Shown here in pieces: positions 9,522 to 17,326 of a DNA stretch of 64,000 nt. This stretch comes from Vampirovibrio chlorellavorus (GTDB taxonomy: Bacteria; Cyanobacteriota; Vampirovibrionia; Vampirovibrionales; Vampirovibrionaceae), in the NCBI GenBank assembly GCA_001858525.1, contig LAPX01000013.1, positions 62,001 to 126,000 of the forward strand, written 5' to 3'. How positions within the stretch are numbered: the stretch's first letter is position 1; every line of letters begins with the position of its first letter. The position numbers were made by a program, and so were the translations under genes. Below the pieces are notes generated by a model. The model was not told where the DNA came from. It saw nothing but the letters and a program-made list of their open reading frames with translations, and did no database searches.

Positions 9522-9950
9522 ATGGTTTTAAACGGGGTTTCCAGGGCTCGCTCAAGCGCAACAACAATCCGACCTGCCAGTCAGCCAATGTCAAAGGCGA
9601 CAGGGCCAGCGCAGCGTGGCGATCAGGTGCTATTTGGCGGCGACAACAACAACAAGCCCACTGAAAAGAAACCGCTCACGTTTCAGGAGAAATTGAAACT
9701 GGGGTTTGAGGCGTTAAAGAAGGAACTTCAGGTGCCCAAGAGTCGACACTACTTGATTTCAGGGTATGTCACCAGCGCCATGACCCCGGCTTTACTATTG
9801 GGCTCTTTGCTGTTTCCGGTGGCAGCCCCGGTGTTGTGGCCACTGGCGGCTTTAACCGGCTTTTGGTCCGGGGTTATTTTGTGGGAGAGCTTTAATATTT
9901 TAAATGGTCCGTTTAAGGCCCAAAAGGACAAAAAGGCGCCCGCCAAGTAG
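9522..9950 (+). CDS. Small membrane protein, paralogue of the gene at 8673
   Basis: Unknown function, 142 residues. Polar N-terminus with QVLFGGDN around residue 36, Lys-rich linker, amphipathic KLGFEALKKELQVPKS, two hydrophobic segments (about 78-125) with FPVAAPVLWPLAA, then a Lys-rich tail. The hydrophobic core matches the protein at 8673 residue by residue over about 60 positions, while the N-terminal linkers differ. A palindromic repeat lies upstream and amtB-glnK downstream, the latter with its own promoter. No family recognised. Confidence 0.65.
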   Translation: MVLNGVSRARSSATTIRPASQPMSKATGPAQRGDQVLFGGDNNNKPTEKKPLTFQEKLKLGFEALKKELQVPKSRHYLISGYVTSAMTPALLLGSLLFPVAAPVLWPLAALTGFWSGVILWESFNILNGPFKAQKDKKAPAK

Positions 9951-9987
9951 GGAGGGCTGGTTGGCTCTGGGTTGGCGTAGGGCCGTA

Positions 9988-10016
9988 TTGTTCAGCGGGG
10001 GCGTTTTCTGGATAAT
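9988..10016 (+). promoter_or_regulatory. Likely sigma-70 promoter of amtB-glnK
   Basis: TTGTTC at 9988-9993 and GATAAT at 10011-10016 with 17 bases between, 34 bases before the amtB ATG. No NtcA-type GTA-N8-TAC site is present. Confidence 0.5.
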
Positions 10017-10049
10017 GGGGCTATGCGTGTGGGTATGTAAGGACTACCA

Positions 10050-11270
10050 ATGGACACTGGGGATCTCGCTTGGGTACTGCTGGCTTCTTCGCTGATTATG
10101 CTGATGACCCCGGCGGTGGGTTTGTTTTACGGGGGCATGGTGCGCCGGAAGAACGTGCTATCCACCATTATGTTGAGTTTTACGGCGCTGGTGGTGGTGA
10201 CTATTCAGTGGGTGTTGTTTGGGTATAGCTTAACGTTTGGCCCGGATGTGGGGCATTTTATCGGCGATTTAAGCTGGTTTGGGCTGGACACGGTGGGGGA
10301 CGCGCCTTACCCGGATTACGCCAAGACCATTCCGCATCTGGCGTTTATGCTGTTTCAGATGAAGTTTGCCATTATTACCCCGGCTTTGATTTCGGGGGCA
10401 TTTGTGGAGCGGATTCGCTTTAGTTCGTTCATTATTTTCACGCTGTTGTGGACCACGCTGGTGTATGATCCGCTGGCCCACTGGGTGTGGGGCGTGGGCG
10501 GCTGGTTGCGCAATTTGGGGGCGCTGGATTTTGCCGGGGGCACGGTGATTCACATTTCCGCTGGGGTGGCAGCACTGGCTATGGCTTTGGTAATTCGTCC
10601 CCGCAAGGGTTTTGGACGGGTGCCCATGGAGCCCAGTAACGTGTTATTGACGTTGCTGGGGGCCATTTTGCTGTGGTTCGGCTGGTTTGGCTTTAATGGG
10701 GGCAGTGCGTTGGCCGCCAATGGCTTGGCCGTGCATGCCCTGGTTACCACCAACATTGCGGCCGCTGCCGCTTCTCTGGCCTGGATGGCGCTGAGTTGGC
10801 GACGCAGTCGGCCCAGTGTGATTGAGGTGGCCACGGGGGCCGTTGTGGGACTGGTTGCCATTACACCCGCTTGCGGATATGTGGGCGTTCCGGCGGCCAT
10901 TATGATTGGGACTATCGCCTCGATTGTGGCCTATTACTGCATTCAGCTTCGTCAGCGGCTGAAGATTGATGAATCGCTTGATGTGTGGGCCTGCCATGGG
11001 ATGGCTGGAACCTGGGGGGCCATTGCCACGGGGCTGTTCGCCAGCAAGGCTATTAACCCGGCTGGGGCCGATGGGCTGTTTTACGGGAATCCGTATTTGT
11101 TTTATGTGCAGATTTTGTCGGTGTTGGTGGCTTGGGGGTTCTCGTTTGTGGCCACTTATCTGATTGCCCAGCTCATTGATAAGACTCGTGGCCTGAGCGT
11201 GGGCATTCGGGAAGAGGAAGTGGGTCTGGATATTTCCCAGCACGGGGAAGAACTGTATACCGGTTTGTAA
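10050..11270 (+). CDS. amtB: Ammonium transporter AmtB
   Basis: Inner-membrane ammonium channel, 406 residues, eleven predicted helices. The twin pore histidines are present: H168 in GGTVIHIS and H316 in DVWACHGMAG, at positions equivalent to E. coli AmtB. GLFYGGMVR and WFGWFGFNGGS are family signatures. There is no signal peptide; the product starts directly before helix 1, as in cyanobacterial Amt proteins. ATG 10050 has AAGGA eight bases before it. The PII gene begins nine bases after the stop, the usual amtB-glnK operon in which PII blocks the channel when nitrogen is plentiful. Confidence 0.96.
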   Translation: MDTGDLAWVLLASSLIMLMTPAVGLFYGGMVRRKNVLSTIMLSFTALVVVTIQWVLFGYSLTFGPDVGHFIGDLSWFGLDTVGDAPYPDYAKTIPHLAFMLFQMKFAIITPALISGAFVERIRFSSFIIFTLLWTTLVYDPLAHWVWGVGGWLRNLGALDFAGGTVIHISAGVAALAMALVIRPRKGFGRVPMEPSNVLLTLLGAILLWFGWFGFNGGSALAANGLAVHALVTTNIAAAAASLAWMALSWRRSRPSVIEVATGAVVGLVAITPACGYVGVPAAIMIGTIASIVAYYCIQLRQRLKIDESLDVWACHGMAGTWGAIATGLFASKAINPAGADGLFYGNPYLFYVQILSVLVAWGFSFVATYLIAQLIDKTRGLSVGIREEEVGLDISQHGEELYTGL

Positions 11271-11279
11271 GGAGTCGCC

Positions 11280-11621
11280 ATGAAGCGGATTGAGGCCATT
11301 ATCAAGGAAGAAAACCTGGACCCGGTAAAGTCGGCCCTGGATGAGGCCGGATTCACGGGCATGACCGTCCTGAATTGCCGGGGGCGGGGCACTGGGGGCG
11401 GCATTAATCTGGAATGGCGGGCCGGGACTTATAAAGTGGATTTGCTGCACAAGCTGATGCTGATTCTGGTGGTGAAGGACGATCAGGTGGGCACGGTGAC
11501 CGATATCATTATTGCGCAGTGCAAAGAGGATGCCACCAGCGGGGCCGGGAAGATTTTTGTTTCCCCGGTGGACGAGGTGATTCGCATTCGGACCAATGAG
11601 CGCAACGAAGACGCTTTATAG
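11280..11621 (+). CDS. glnK: Nitrogen regulatory protein PII (GlnK type), atypical nucleotide site
   Basis: PII trimer subunit, 113 residues. It senses ATP/ADP and 2-oxoglutarate in the classic family and gates AmtB. The fold signatures MKRIEAIIK and VIRIRTNE are intact, and the B-loop SGAGKIF is present. T-loop Tyr51 is kept, so uridylylation is possible; position 49, a phosphorylated serine in cyanobacteria, is glycine. The stretch equivalent to GFGRQKG reads GRGTGGG, so Gln39 and Arg38, important for Mg-ATP and 2-oxoglutarate binding in E. coli GlnB/GlnK, are replaced; Lys58 is kept. AAGGAG lies just before the start. Translated as an operon with amtB. Confidence 0.93.
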   Translation: MKRIEAIIKEENLDPVKSALDEAGFTGMTVLNCRGRGTGGGINLEWRAGTYKVDLLHKLMLILVVKDDQVGTVTDIIIAQCKEDATSGAGKIFVSPVDEVIRIRTNERNEDAL

Positions 11622-11645
11622 GCGGATGGCTGGCGCTAGGGCGTT

Positions 11646-12524
11646 TTAGCGAAAGGCTCGTTTCAAGCGCTGTTGCAGGGCTAGGCCAACAATGCGCCAT
11701 AAAAACCACGGGTTGCCCATAATGTAGCGACGAAACATGCGGCGGGGTTCTACTAAAAAGCGAAACAGCCATTCCAGCCCGTTTTCACCCATCCAGGCCG
11801 GGCAACGGGGCACTTTGTGGGTCAGGTAATCCAGAGTGGCCCCGATGGGGTAAAACACGGAGACGTTCAAGGCATCCTTGTGCTGCTGAATCCACTCTTC
11901 CTGTAGGGGGCAGCCAAAGCCCACAAATAACACATCGGGCTGCAGGGCGTTGATGCGATCCATCACCTGCCGCTCCAGGGATTGATCTTGCAGAATAAAG
12001 CCGTGATGGACACCCAGGATGGTGTGTTTGGGGTGATGCGCTTCGAATTGGGCCAATGCTTTTTCGGCAATGCCCGGTTCTCCGCCCAGATAGAACGCAG
12101 TGATGCCCTGTTGGCTGAGATAAGCCCACAGATCAAACAGCCAATCGGCGGCGGTAAACCGGCAGGGGAGGGGCTGGCCCAACAGCTTGGAGGCCAGTAC
12201 AATGCCAGCGCCATCGCAGTAAACCACCTCGCTGTCTTGCAGAAACTGGCGCAAGGTAGGGTTTTGTTTGGCAATGTTGGCGATGTGCACGTTTAAGGCG
12301 GCAAAGACGGACTTGCCGGGGCGCTGGGCCTCTTGCCGCAAGCGGTCAAACAGGGCGGGCAAATCGGGGATGTTATCCACCAGAATGCCTTCAATATCGC
12401 TGGACAGGCCCGGTAAAACCTGCGTGCGGTTGCTAGATTGGTTTGGCAGGCTGTCTGGCCGGTTGTTCGAGAGGGCGTCTGAGGCTTTGTCGGCGGGGAC
12501 GGGCAAGGTGGGGGTATAGAGCAT
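11646..12524 (-). CDS. WecG/TagA/CpsF family glycosyltransferase (GT26)
   Basis: Transfers a ManNAc-type sugar to a lipid-linked precursor of a surface glycan or teichoic acid in characterised relatives. 292 residues. After a polar N-terminal extension of about 40 residues come SVFAALNVHIANIA, the catalytic-region VYCDGAGIVLASKLLG, FYLGGEPG and VGFGCPLQEEWI. The C-terminal basic, aromatic appendage (GLEWLFRFLVEPRRMFRRY) tethers such enzymes to the membrane. It converges on glnK with 24 bp between the stops. No other glycan gene is adjacent. Confidence 0.88.
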   Translation of the reverse strand: MLYTPTLPVPADKASDALSNNRPDSLPNQSSNRTQVLPGLSSDIEGILVDNIPDLPALFDRLRQEAQRPGKSVFAALNVHIANIAKQNPTLRQFLQDSEVVYCDGAGIVLASKLLGQPLPCRFTAADWLFDLWAYLSQQGITAFYLGGEPGIAEKALAQFEAHHPKHTILGVHHGFILQDQSLERQVMDRINALQPDVLFVGFGCPLQEEWIQQHKDALNVSVFYPIGATLDYLTHKVPRCPAWMGENGLEWLFRFLVEPRRMFRRYIMGNPWFLWRIVGLALQQRLKRAFR

Positions 12525-12624
12525 GATGAAACCTATGGTGGGTTCGTCTGTGTTTGAAGTGTGACTGACTTGGGAGCCTGAATGGCTGGGTAGCGGGTAT
12601 GCGCTGACATGCTTAATAGAAGCA

Positions 12625-12651
12625 AAACCCGGCGCAAAATTGCCCGGGTTT
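12625..12651 (-). terminator. Probable terminator of the TetA-like MFS gene
   Basis: Inverted repeat AAACCCGG...CCGGGTTT with a short loop, about 25 bp after the stop of the leftward MFS gene. On the minus strand TTTTGCTTCT follows, a weak T-run. Confidence 0.5.
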
Positions 12652-12674
12652 GCCAGTGCTAAAAAGGAGCCGAC

Positions 12675-13919
12675 TTAGGAGGCTTTTGCGTTCTGCGTCG
12701 GGTCCTGATTACCCGGCAGACGGAGGGCCACCACCAGGGTAGCCACCATCAGCAAAGCGGAAAACCAAAAGGGGGAAATGCCGTAGAGGGCGTTGTTGGT
12801 GTTGGCGTCGTACTGTAGTAAAAAGCCGCCCACCATCGGGCCAATCATGCGGCCCAGGCTAGCCGTGGATTGCAGCACACCCAGCACAATCCCCTGCGAT
12901 TGGGCATCGGCGGATTTGGAGGCCAGACCGCTGACCAGTGGGGTGACCAGGCTGTTGCCAATGGCCAAGGCCGTGGAGGCCAGCACCACCCAAATCAGGT
13001 TACTGCTGATGGGCAATAGGGCCATGCTGATGAACAGAAACACACTGCCCACGATAATCAGCGGTTTTTCGCCCACTTTGGGTACCATGCGACGCAGCAT
13101 GCCCCCTTGAATGAGCACACCCAGCATACCGATATAGGCAAAAAGCCAGCCGTTTTCACGGGCATGCCATTGCAGGCGATGGGCGGTGAACAGGGTAAAG
13201 AGAGCGGTTACCAAGGAGAAAGCCAGCGTGGACAGCAGGGACACCCACATGACGGTGCCCAGGGGGCCGTTTTTCACCTTTAAAAAGTTTTGCAGCATTG
13301 AGCCCGAAATGGAACCCGAGACGGCGGGGTGGGCCTTGCGCTGCGCTTCGTTCAGGCTTTCTGGCAGAAAAAGGTAAATGGCGATGCCGTTTAATAAGGC
13401 CAGCCCTGCCGCCACATAAAAGGGCAGTTGAATGGAGTAATGGCCCAATAGGCCCCCAATGGCGGGTCCAATCACAAAACCCAGACCGAAGGCCGCCCCA
13501 ATCAGGCCCATTGCCCCGGAGCGTTTTTCCAGCGGGGTGATATCGGCAATGTAGGCTTGGGCGGTAGGAATGTTGCCGCCGGAAGCCCCGTCGATCAGGC
13601 GTCCCAGGAAGAGCAGCCACAGTGTGTTGGCCAGGCCCATGATTAAAAAGCTAAGTGAGGTACCCAGAATACTGAAGAGCAGCACGGGGCGTCGTCCCAA
13701 ACGATCTGACCAGCGACCGAGTAGTGGGGCAAAAATAAGTTGCATGAGCGAAAAGCTACCGAACAGGATGCCAATTTGCCAGTCCGTGGCGTTGAAGTGC
13801 AACGAATACAGGGGAAGAATGGGGATGACGATGCCAAAGCCGATCATATCGATTAGGATGGTGAAAAATATGATGAGAATGGGCGATAAACCGCGTTTTG
13901 GGGTGGAGGGTTCGGTCAT
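12675..13919 (-). CDS. TetA-like MFS drug transporter
   Basis: Proton-driven efflux protein of the DHA1 family, 414 residues and twelve helices. IDMIGFGIVIPILPLY marks helix 1. Motif A between helices 2 and 3 is GRWSDRLGRRPVLL, followed by FLGRLIDGASGGNIPTAQAY and the motif C-like GFVIGPAIGGLLG. These are the signatures shared with tetracycline pumps, but substrate cannot be read from them. The ATG at 13919 has AGGA eight bases upstream; the frame is open for 30 more codons without a ribosome site. It stands alone and diverges from fpg. Confidence 0.88.
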   Translation of the reverse strand: MTEPSTPKRGLSPILIIFFTILIDMIGFGIVIPILPLYSLHFNATDWQIGILFGSFSLMQLIFAPLLGRWSDRLGRRPVLLFSILGTSLSFLIMGLANTLWLLFLGRLIDGASGGNIPTAQAYIADITPLEKRSGAMGLIGAAFGLGFVIGPAIGGLLGHYSIQLPFYVAAGLALLNGIAIYLFLPESLNEAQRKAHPAVSGSISGSMLQNFLKVKNGPLGTVMWVSLLSTLAFSLVTALFTLFTAHRLQWHARENGWLFAYIGMLGVLIQGGMLRRMVPKVGEKPLIIVGSVFLFISMALLPISSNLIWVVLASTALAIGNSLVTPLVSGLASKSADAQSQGIVLGVLQSTASLGRMIGPMVGGFLLQYDANTNNALYGISPFWFSALLMVATLVVALRLPGNQDPTQNAKAS

Positions 13920-14171
13920 AGTGTTATTCCTGCCAGGGCTCAACGGATCACGAAAGGGATTGCATGGGAGATGACACGGAGGATTCTCGCTCCCCATCTT
14001 CCTACACACAGCCGGGATTTCAATCCTTTATTAAGGAGGCACAGGGAGCGGTTGTTTTCTGGCGGAAGTCTGTTTGTCAGATGGGGGGCTTTTGGGATAG
14101 GCTCCTAGTGTTTTTCTTGCAAGTAATTCCCCGTCTGTGTTTTTTCGCTTGTTTTTGCAGGAGGCTTGTTC

Positions 14172-15041
14172 ATGCCCGAGTTACCGGAGGTCGAGACTTT
14201 TCGCCGTTTTACGGAGCGATACGCCTTGCATGTGCCGGTGACTGATGTTCGGGTATTCAAGCCCAAAATTTTGGAAAATACCACAGAATTGGCTTTAGAG
14301 CAGGCCTTGATCGGGCGGTGTTTGTTGGAGACCCGCAGGGTGGGCAAGCACCTGTTGGTGCGAATCGGCTCGCCGTCTGAGATTGCGTCTTCCGAGATGA
14401 AGTCCCGGGAGATGGCGCCCCCGCTGGATCTGGGTTGGTTGTTTCTGCATTTTGGAATGACTGGCTTCCTGAGTTACGAGCGGGATGGGCAGAGTGTGGT
14501 CAATGCCTATGGGAATCCGGCCTTGCCCAATGCTCATATTCGGGTGCAGTTGGCCTTGGCCGATGGGGGACTGTTTAATTTTCATGAGCAGCGAATGTTT
14601 GGCAAGCTGGGCCTGACGACTGACGCGGCGGCCTATTTTCAGGCCCGCAAACTGGGGCCGGATGCCTTGACCGTGGATCGAGAGACTTTTGTGGCTGCCC
14701 TCCAAAAGCGCAAGGGCCAGCTGAAACCGGCCCTCATGGATCAATCTCTGGTGGCTGGGGTGGGCAATGTGTACGCCGATGAGGCCCTGTATCAATGTGG
14801 GTTGCATCCGGGGCGGCAGGCCAGTGGCTTGAGCGCTAAAGAAGTGACGGCCTTGCATCAGCAGGTGGTGGATGTTTTACAGCGCACTGTGGCTGTTGCC
14901 GCTGATAGGGATCAGTTGCCAGCGCATTACATGTTGCACCAGCGACACCCCAAAGCGGTTTGCCCCAGTGGGGGACATCCTTTGAGTATTGCATCGTTTG
15001 GCGGGCGCACCACCTATTTCTGCCCGGTCTGCCAGAGCTAG
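14172..15041 (+). CDS. Formamidopyrimidine-DNA glycosylase (Fpg/Nei family), variant zinc finger
   Basis: Base-excision repair enzyme that removes oxidised purines and nicks the abasic site. The mature N-terminus is PELPEVE, giving catalytic Pro and Glu. A conserved Lys lies in RRVGKHLL, the helix-two-turn-helix in QSLVAGVGNVYADEALY, and the catalytic Arg in GRTTYFCPVC. ATG 14172 has AGGAGG seven bases before it and leaves Pro as residue 2; a TTG six bases upstream would not. The zinc finger is unusual: the first knuckle reads CPSGGH where the family has C-x2-C, so the ligands would be Cys, His, Cys, Cys or the site is weakened. 289 residues. Confidence 0.92.
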   Translation: MPELPEVETFRRFTERYALHVPVTDVRVFKPKILENTTELALEQALIGRCLLETRRVGKHLLVRIGSPSEIASSEMKSREMAPPLDLGWLFLHFGMTGFLSYERDGQSVVNAYGNPALPNAHIRVQLALADGGLFNFHEQRMFGKLGLTTDAAAYFQARKLGPDALTVDRETFVAALQKRKGQLKPALMDQSLVAGVGNVYADEALYQCGLHPGRQASGLSAKEVTALHQQVVDVLQRTVAVAADRDQLPAHYMLHQRHPKAVCPSGGHPLSIASFGGRTTYFCPVCQS

Positions 15042-15067
15042 AAAGTGGCCCTGAAAATTAAGCTGGC

Positions 15068-15110
15068 TTCCCGATTCCAGGGTTTACTGGAAACGGGAAG
15101 GACAATTTTT
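15068..15110 (+). terminator. Rho-independent terminator of fpg
   Basis: TTCCCGATTCCAG and CTGGAAACGGGAA pair with a single A-A mismatch around a six-base loop, followed by GACAATTTTT. It begins 27 bases after the fpg stop. Confidence 0.75.
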
Positions 15111-15187
15111 GCCGGTTTCAATTGTTTATTGTTTATATATCGCGCTTTAAAAAGCTTGATTGGAGCCCTTTACTATTTTAAATATAT

Positions 15188-15224
15188 AAACTATACTAAA
15201 TATAGTATTCAGTAAACATAGTTT
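15188..15224 (+). promoter_or_regulatory. Nested inverted repeats over the TPR gene promoter
   Basis: ACTATA-CTAAA-TATAGT (15190-15206) is a perfect dyad that contains a TATACT -10-like box. An outer pair AAACTAT (15188-15194) and ATAGTTT (15218-15224) encloses it. The dyad ends 27 bases before the GTG start, so it is well placed to be an operator, though no regulator gene is adjacent. Confidence 0.35.
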
Positions 15225-15232
15225 GGTAACGC

Positions 15233-16357
15233 GTGGAAACGGATATTTTGAGAAGCAGAACGCCGGTGGCTTGGTCCACCCAGGTATTGAATGTGATTCC
15301 CCTGACCCTGGCCGCATTACTGATGGGGGCAGGTGCTCCGGCCGTGGCCATTGGGCCGGCGGTGGTGGCGCCTCAGTATCATCTGGCGGGCGATCTCATT
15401 GCCGCTTCCGAGTTTGTACCTTTGAGTCAAGCCTCTCAGCAGATGGCCCGAGGCCAGTATGGAAAGGCCCTCATCCCCCTGATTGAAACCGTGGAGCAGA
15501 ACCCGGTCAGCGTATTGGGTTTGTACCATTTGGGGAATGCCTATTTTGAATTGGCGCGTCAGGCGGATTTGCCAGCGCAGCAAGCGGTCTATCTGGATCA
15601 GGCTCAAAACGCCTTTGAGCGGGTGGCCAACCTGAATGATGAACTGACCCTGGTTTACTTTCGCCTTGGGAAAATTGCCCTGCTGAAAAACGATCCGCAA
15701 GCGGCCAAACGGTACTACCTGCAAGGGGTACAGGTCGATCCTAAAAATGCCGCCCTGATTTTTAATCTGGCCCGCGTCCACGATCAGTTGGGGGAGCGGG
15801 CGGAGGCCATTCGCTATTATCAGCAAACCCTGAGTGTCGATCCGGCCTTTGTGTTTGCATACAACAACATGGGCTTGTTGTATGAAGATCAGCGGGAATT
15901 TCAAAAGGCTGAAGCGGCTTATCAGCAGGCCTTGAAGCAGGATGCCAATTACAATCTGGCCCGCCTTAATTTGGGGAATTTGTACGCGGTGATGGGAAAT
16001 TACCAGCGCTCGGAAAAATTCCTGAACGACGCGCAGCGTCATGAGCCTGAGAATGAGTGGGTCTACTATTATCTGGGCAATCTGCGTTTGCGCCAGGGAG
16101 CCTATCAGGATGCAGTGACCGCTTACAGCCGAGCCCTGGAAATAAACCCCAAGCATGCTACCACTTATTATTTATTGGCCGTTTCTCTGACCCGCCTGAA
16201 GCGGATGGATGAAGCCTTGCAGGCCAGCCTGAACTATGTGCAACTGGAGCCCAATGGCGAGTATGCCAAAGAGCTGAAGAGCCTGATTCTCTCGGTGAAG
16301 TTGTCGCAGGAGCATGGGGACCGCTTCCAGCTGACCCCCACGAGATCGGGTCAATAA
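15233..16357 (+). CDS. Exported or membrane-anchored TPR protein
   Basis: A 374-residue protein of tetratricopeptide repeats. An N-terminal hydrophobic segment (about residues 20-45) could be a signal peptide or anchor; the stretch is Ala/Gly/Pro-rich. At least seven TPR units run from about 60 to 350, with the alternating patterns GLYHLGNAYFEL, VYFRLGKIALL, AYNNMGLLYED, ARLNLGNLYAV, VYYYLGNLRLR and TYYLLAVSL. Such repeats are scaffolds for protein partners. GTG 15233 is the only start before the hydrophobic segment in this frame. It is a single gene under an AT-rich dyad-containing upstream region. The partner is unknown. Confidence 0.8.
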   Translation: METDILRSRTPVAWSTQVLNVIPLTLAALLMGAGAPAVAIGPAVVAPQYHLAGDLIAASEFVPLSQASQQMARGQYGKALIPLIETVEQNPVSVLGLYHLGNAYFELARQADLPAQQAVYLDQAQNAFERVANLNDELTLVYFRLGKIALLKNDPQAAKRYYLQGVQVDPKNAALIFNLARVHDQLGERAEAIRYYQQTLSVDPAFVFAYNNMGLLYEDQREFQKAEAAYQQALKQDANYNLARLNLGNLYAVMGNYQRSEKFLNDAQRHEPENEWVYYYLGNLRLRQGAYQDAVTAYSRALEINPKHATTYYLLAVSLTRLKRMDEALQASLNYVQLEPNGEYAKELKSLILSVKLSQEHGDRFQLTPTRSGQ

Positions 16358-16596
16358 GCTAAAGGGCTTTACTGCCATTTTGGATGGGCGCTGTGCGCTG
16401 CTCGTATGAAAGTGTGTTGGGTCCTTTGCCGTTACATAAAACTGTGGTGCGCCTCTGCTGTAACTGTGTTGCGTTGTTCACGTCTTTTGCTTGAGCTGGA
16501 TGGCAAGTTGGGTAGATTGGGTTTAGCCGGTTGCCGAATCGATGCTGTGAGGATGATTTGCTATGCTGAAGCGACCAAACTGAGAGGGTTCACCAG

Positions 16597-16809
16597 ATGC
16601 GTTCATCCTCATCGGGGACCAGCCGGGATCGCCTGCACCATTTGTATCAAAAGTTGCAGAACCATATTTCTGAAGATGCCGTGGTGGCTGATGTCATGGT
16701 GGATGTGCGCACCCTGATTGCTCAAGCTGTGGCCGAGCGCACCGAGGCCAACCGGCGGGTGGATCGGGTGGCGGAAGTGTATGGTGATGCCTGGTGGGAC
16801 GCTCATTAG
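16597..16809 (+). CDS. Small hypothetical protein
   Basis: 70 residues, charged, no membrane segment, probably helical (VRTLIAQAVAERTEANRRVDRVAEVY). ATG 16597 has GAGAGGG nine bases upstream. No family recognised. Its codon pattern resembles its neighbours, which supports a real gene, but the short length leaves doubt. Confidence 0.45.
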   Translation: MRSSSSGTSRDRLHHLYQKLQNHISEDAVVADVMVDVRTLIAQAVAERTEANRRVDRVAEVYGDAWWDAH

Positions 16810-16975
16810 TGGGCTTTGCCTGGGCGTTGTTTGATCAAGGGTGTGTGGCGTGATGGGTTTTTTATAGCGTTTCAGCTTTTAGCAGGCGTTTTGTTTGGTA
16901 CCGTTCGGTGTATTTTAAAAGACGGTCTATAAATGTTAGATCCGAGTGGCGTTTGATGCATGTGGAGTTTTAATT

Positions 16976-17326
16976 ATGGGTTTTGAAGAATTGATGGCCG
17001 CTTTGCAAGCCAGCAGAACCATTCAGGATCATCCGGACTGGCCTGCCTTTGCCGCCCGGAAATTCCCCCAGCGGGTCAGTTTTTACTACACCAGCCAAGA
17101 CGCACAGGAAGCCTACTGGGATCAGGCGCGGGTGATCAAACTGGACTTGGTGAAGCTGCATTTGGTGGTGGAAGGGGCGCATGGAGATCCCTTGAAGTTT
17201 GACCTTCGCCGGGTCATGCATTTGAAAGACGCCCAAAGCGGCCAAAAGCATCAGGATCTGGTGTTTGAGCTGATCCGCATGTGGGAGGAAATTTACACCC
17301 CGGCCCGGGAAGCAGAGGGGAAGTGA
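16976..17326 (+). CDS. Small hypothetical cytoplasmic protein
   Basis: 116 residues, no signal or membrane segment, mixed alpha/beta composition with aromatic clusters (FPQRVSFYYTS, AYWDQARVIKLDLVKLHLVVEG). ATG 16976 is preceded by GGAG at eight bases; a longer in-frame form lacks this. Its 3' end overlaps the convergent methyltransferase gene by 34 bp. No family recognised. Confidence 0.55.
   Translation: MGFEELMAALQASRTIQDHPDWPAFAARKFPQRVSFYYTSQDAQEAYWDQARVIKLDLVKLHLVVEGAHGDPLKFDLRRVMHLKDAQSGQKHQDLVFELIRMWEEIYTPAREAEGK

Noticed and set aside
10020-10060. NtcA-type operator before amtB
   Set aside because: The nearest GTA...TAC pair (GTATGTAAGGACTAC) has nine bases between, not eight, and overlaps the ribosome site.
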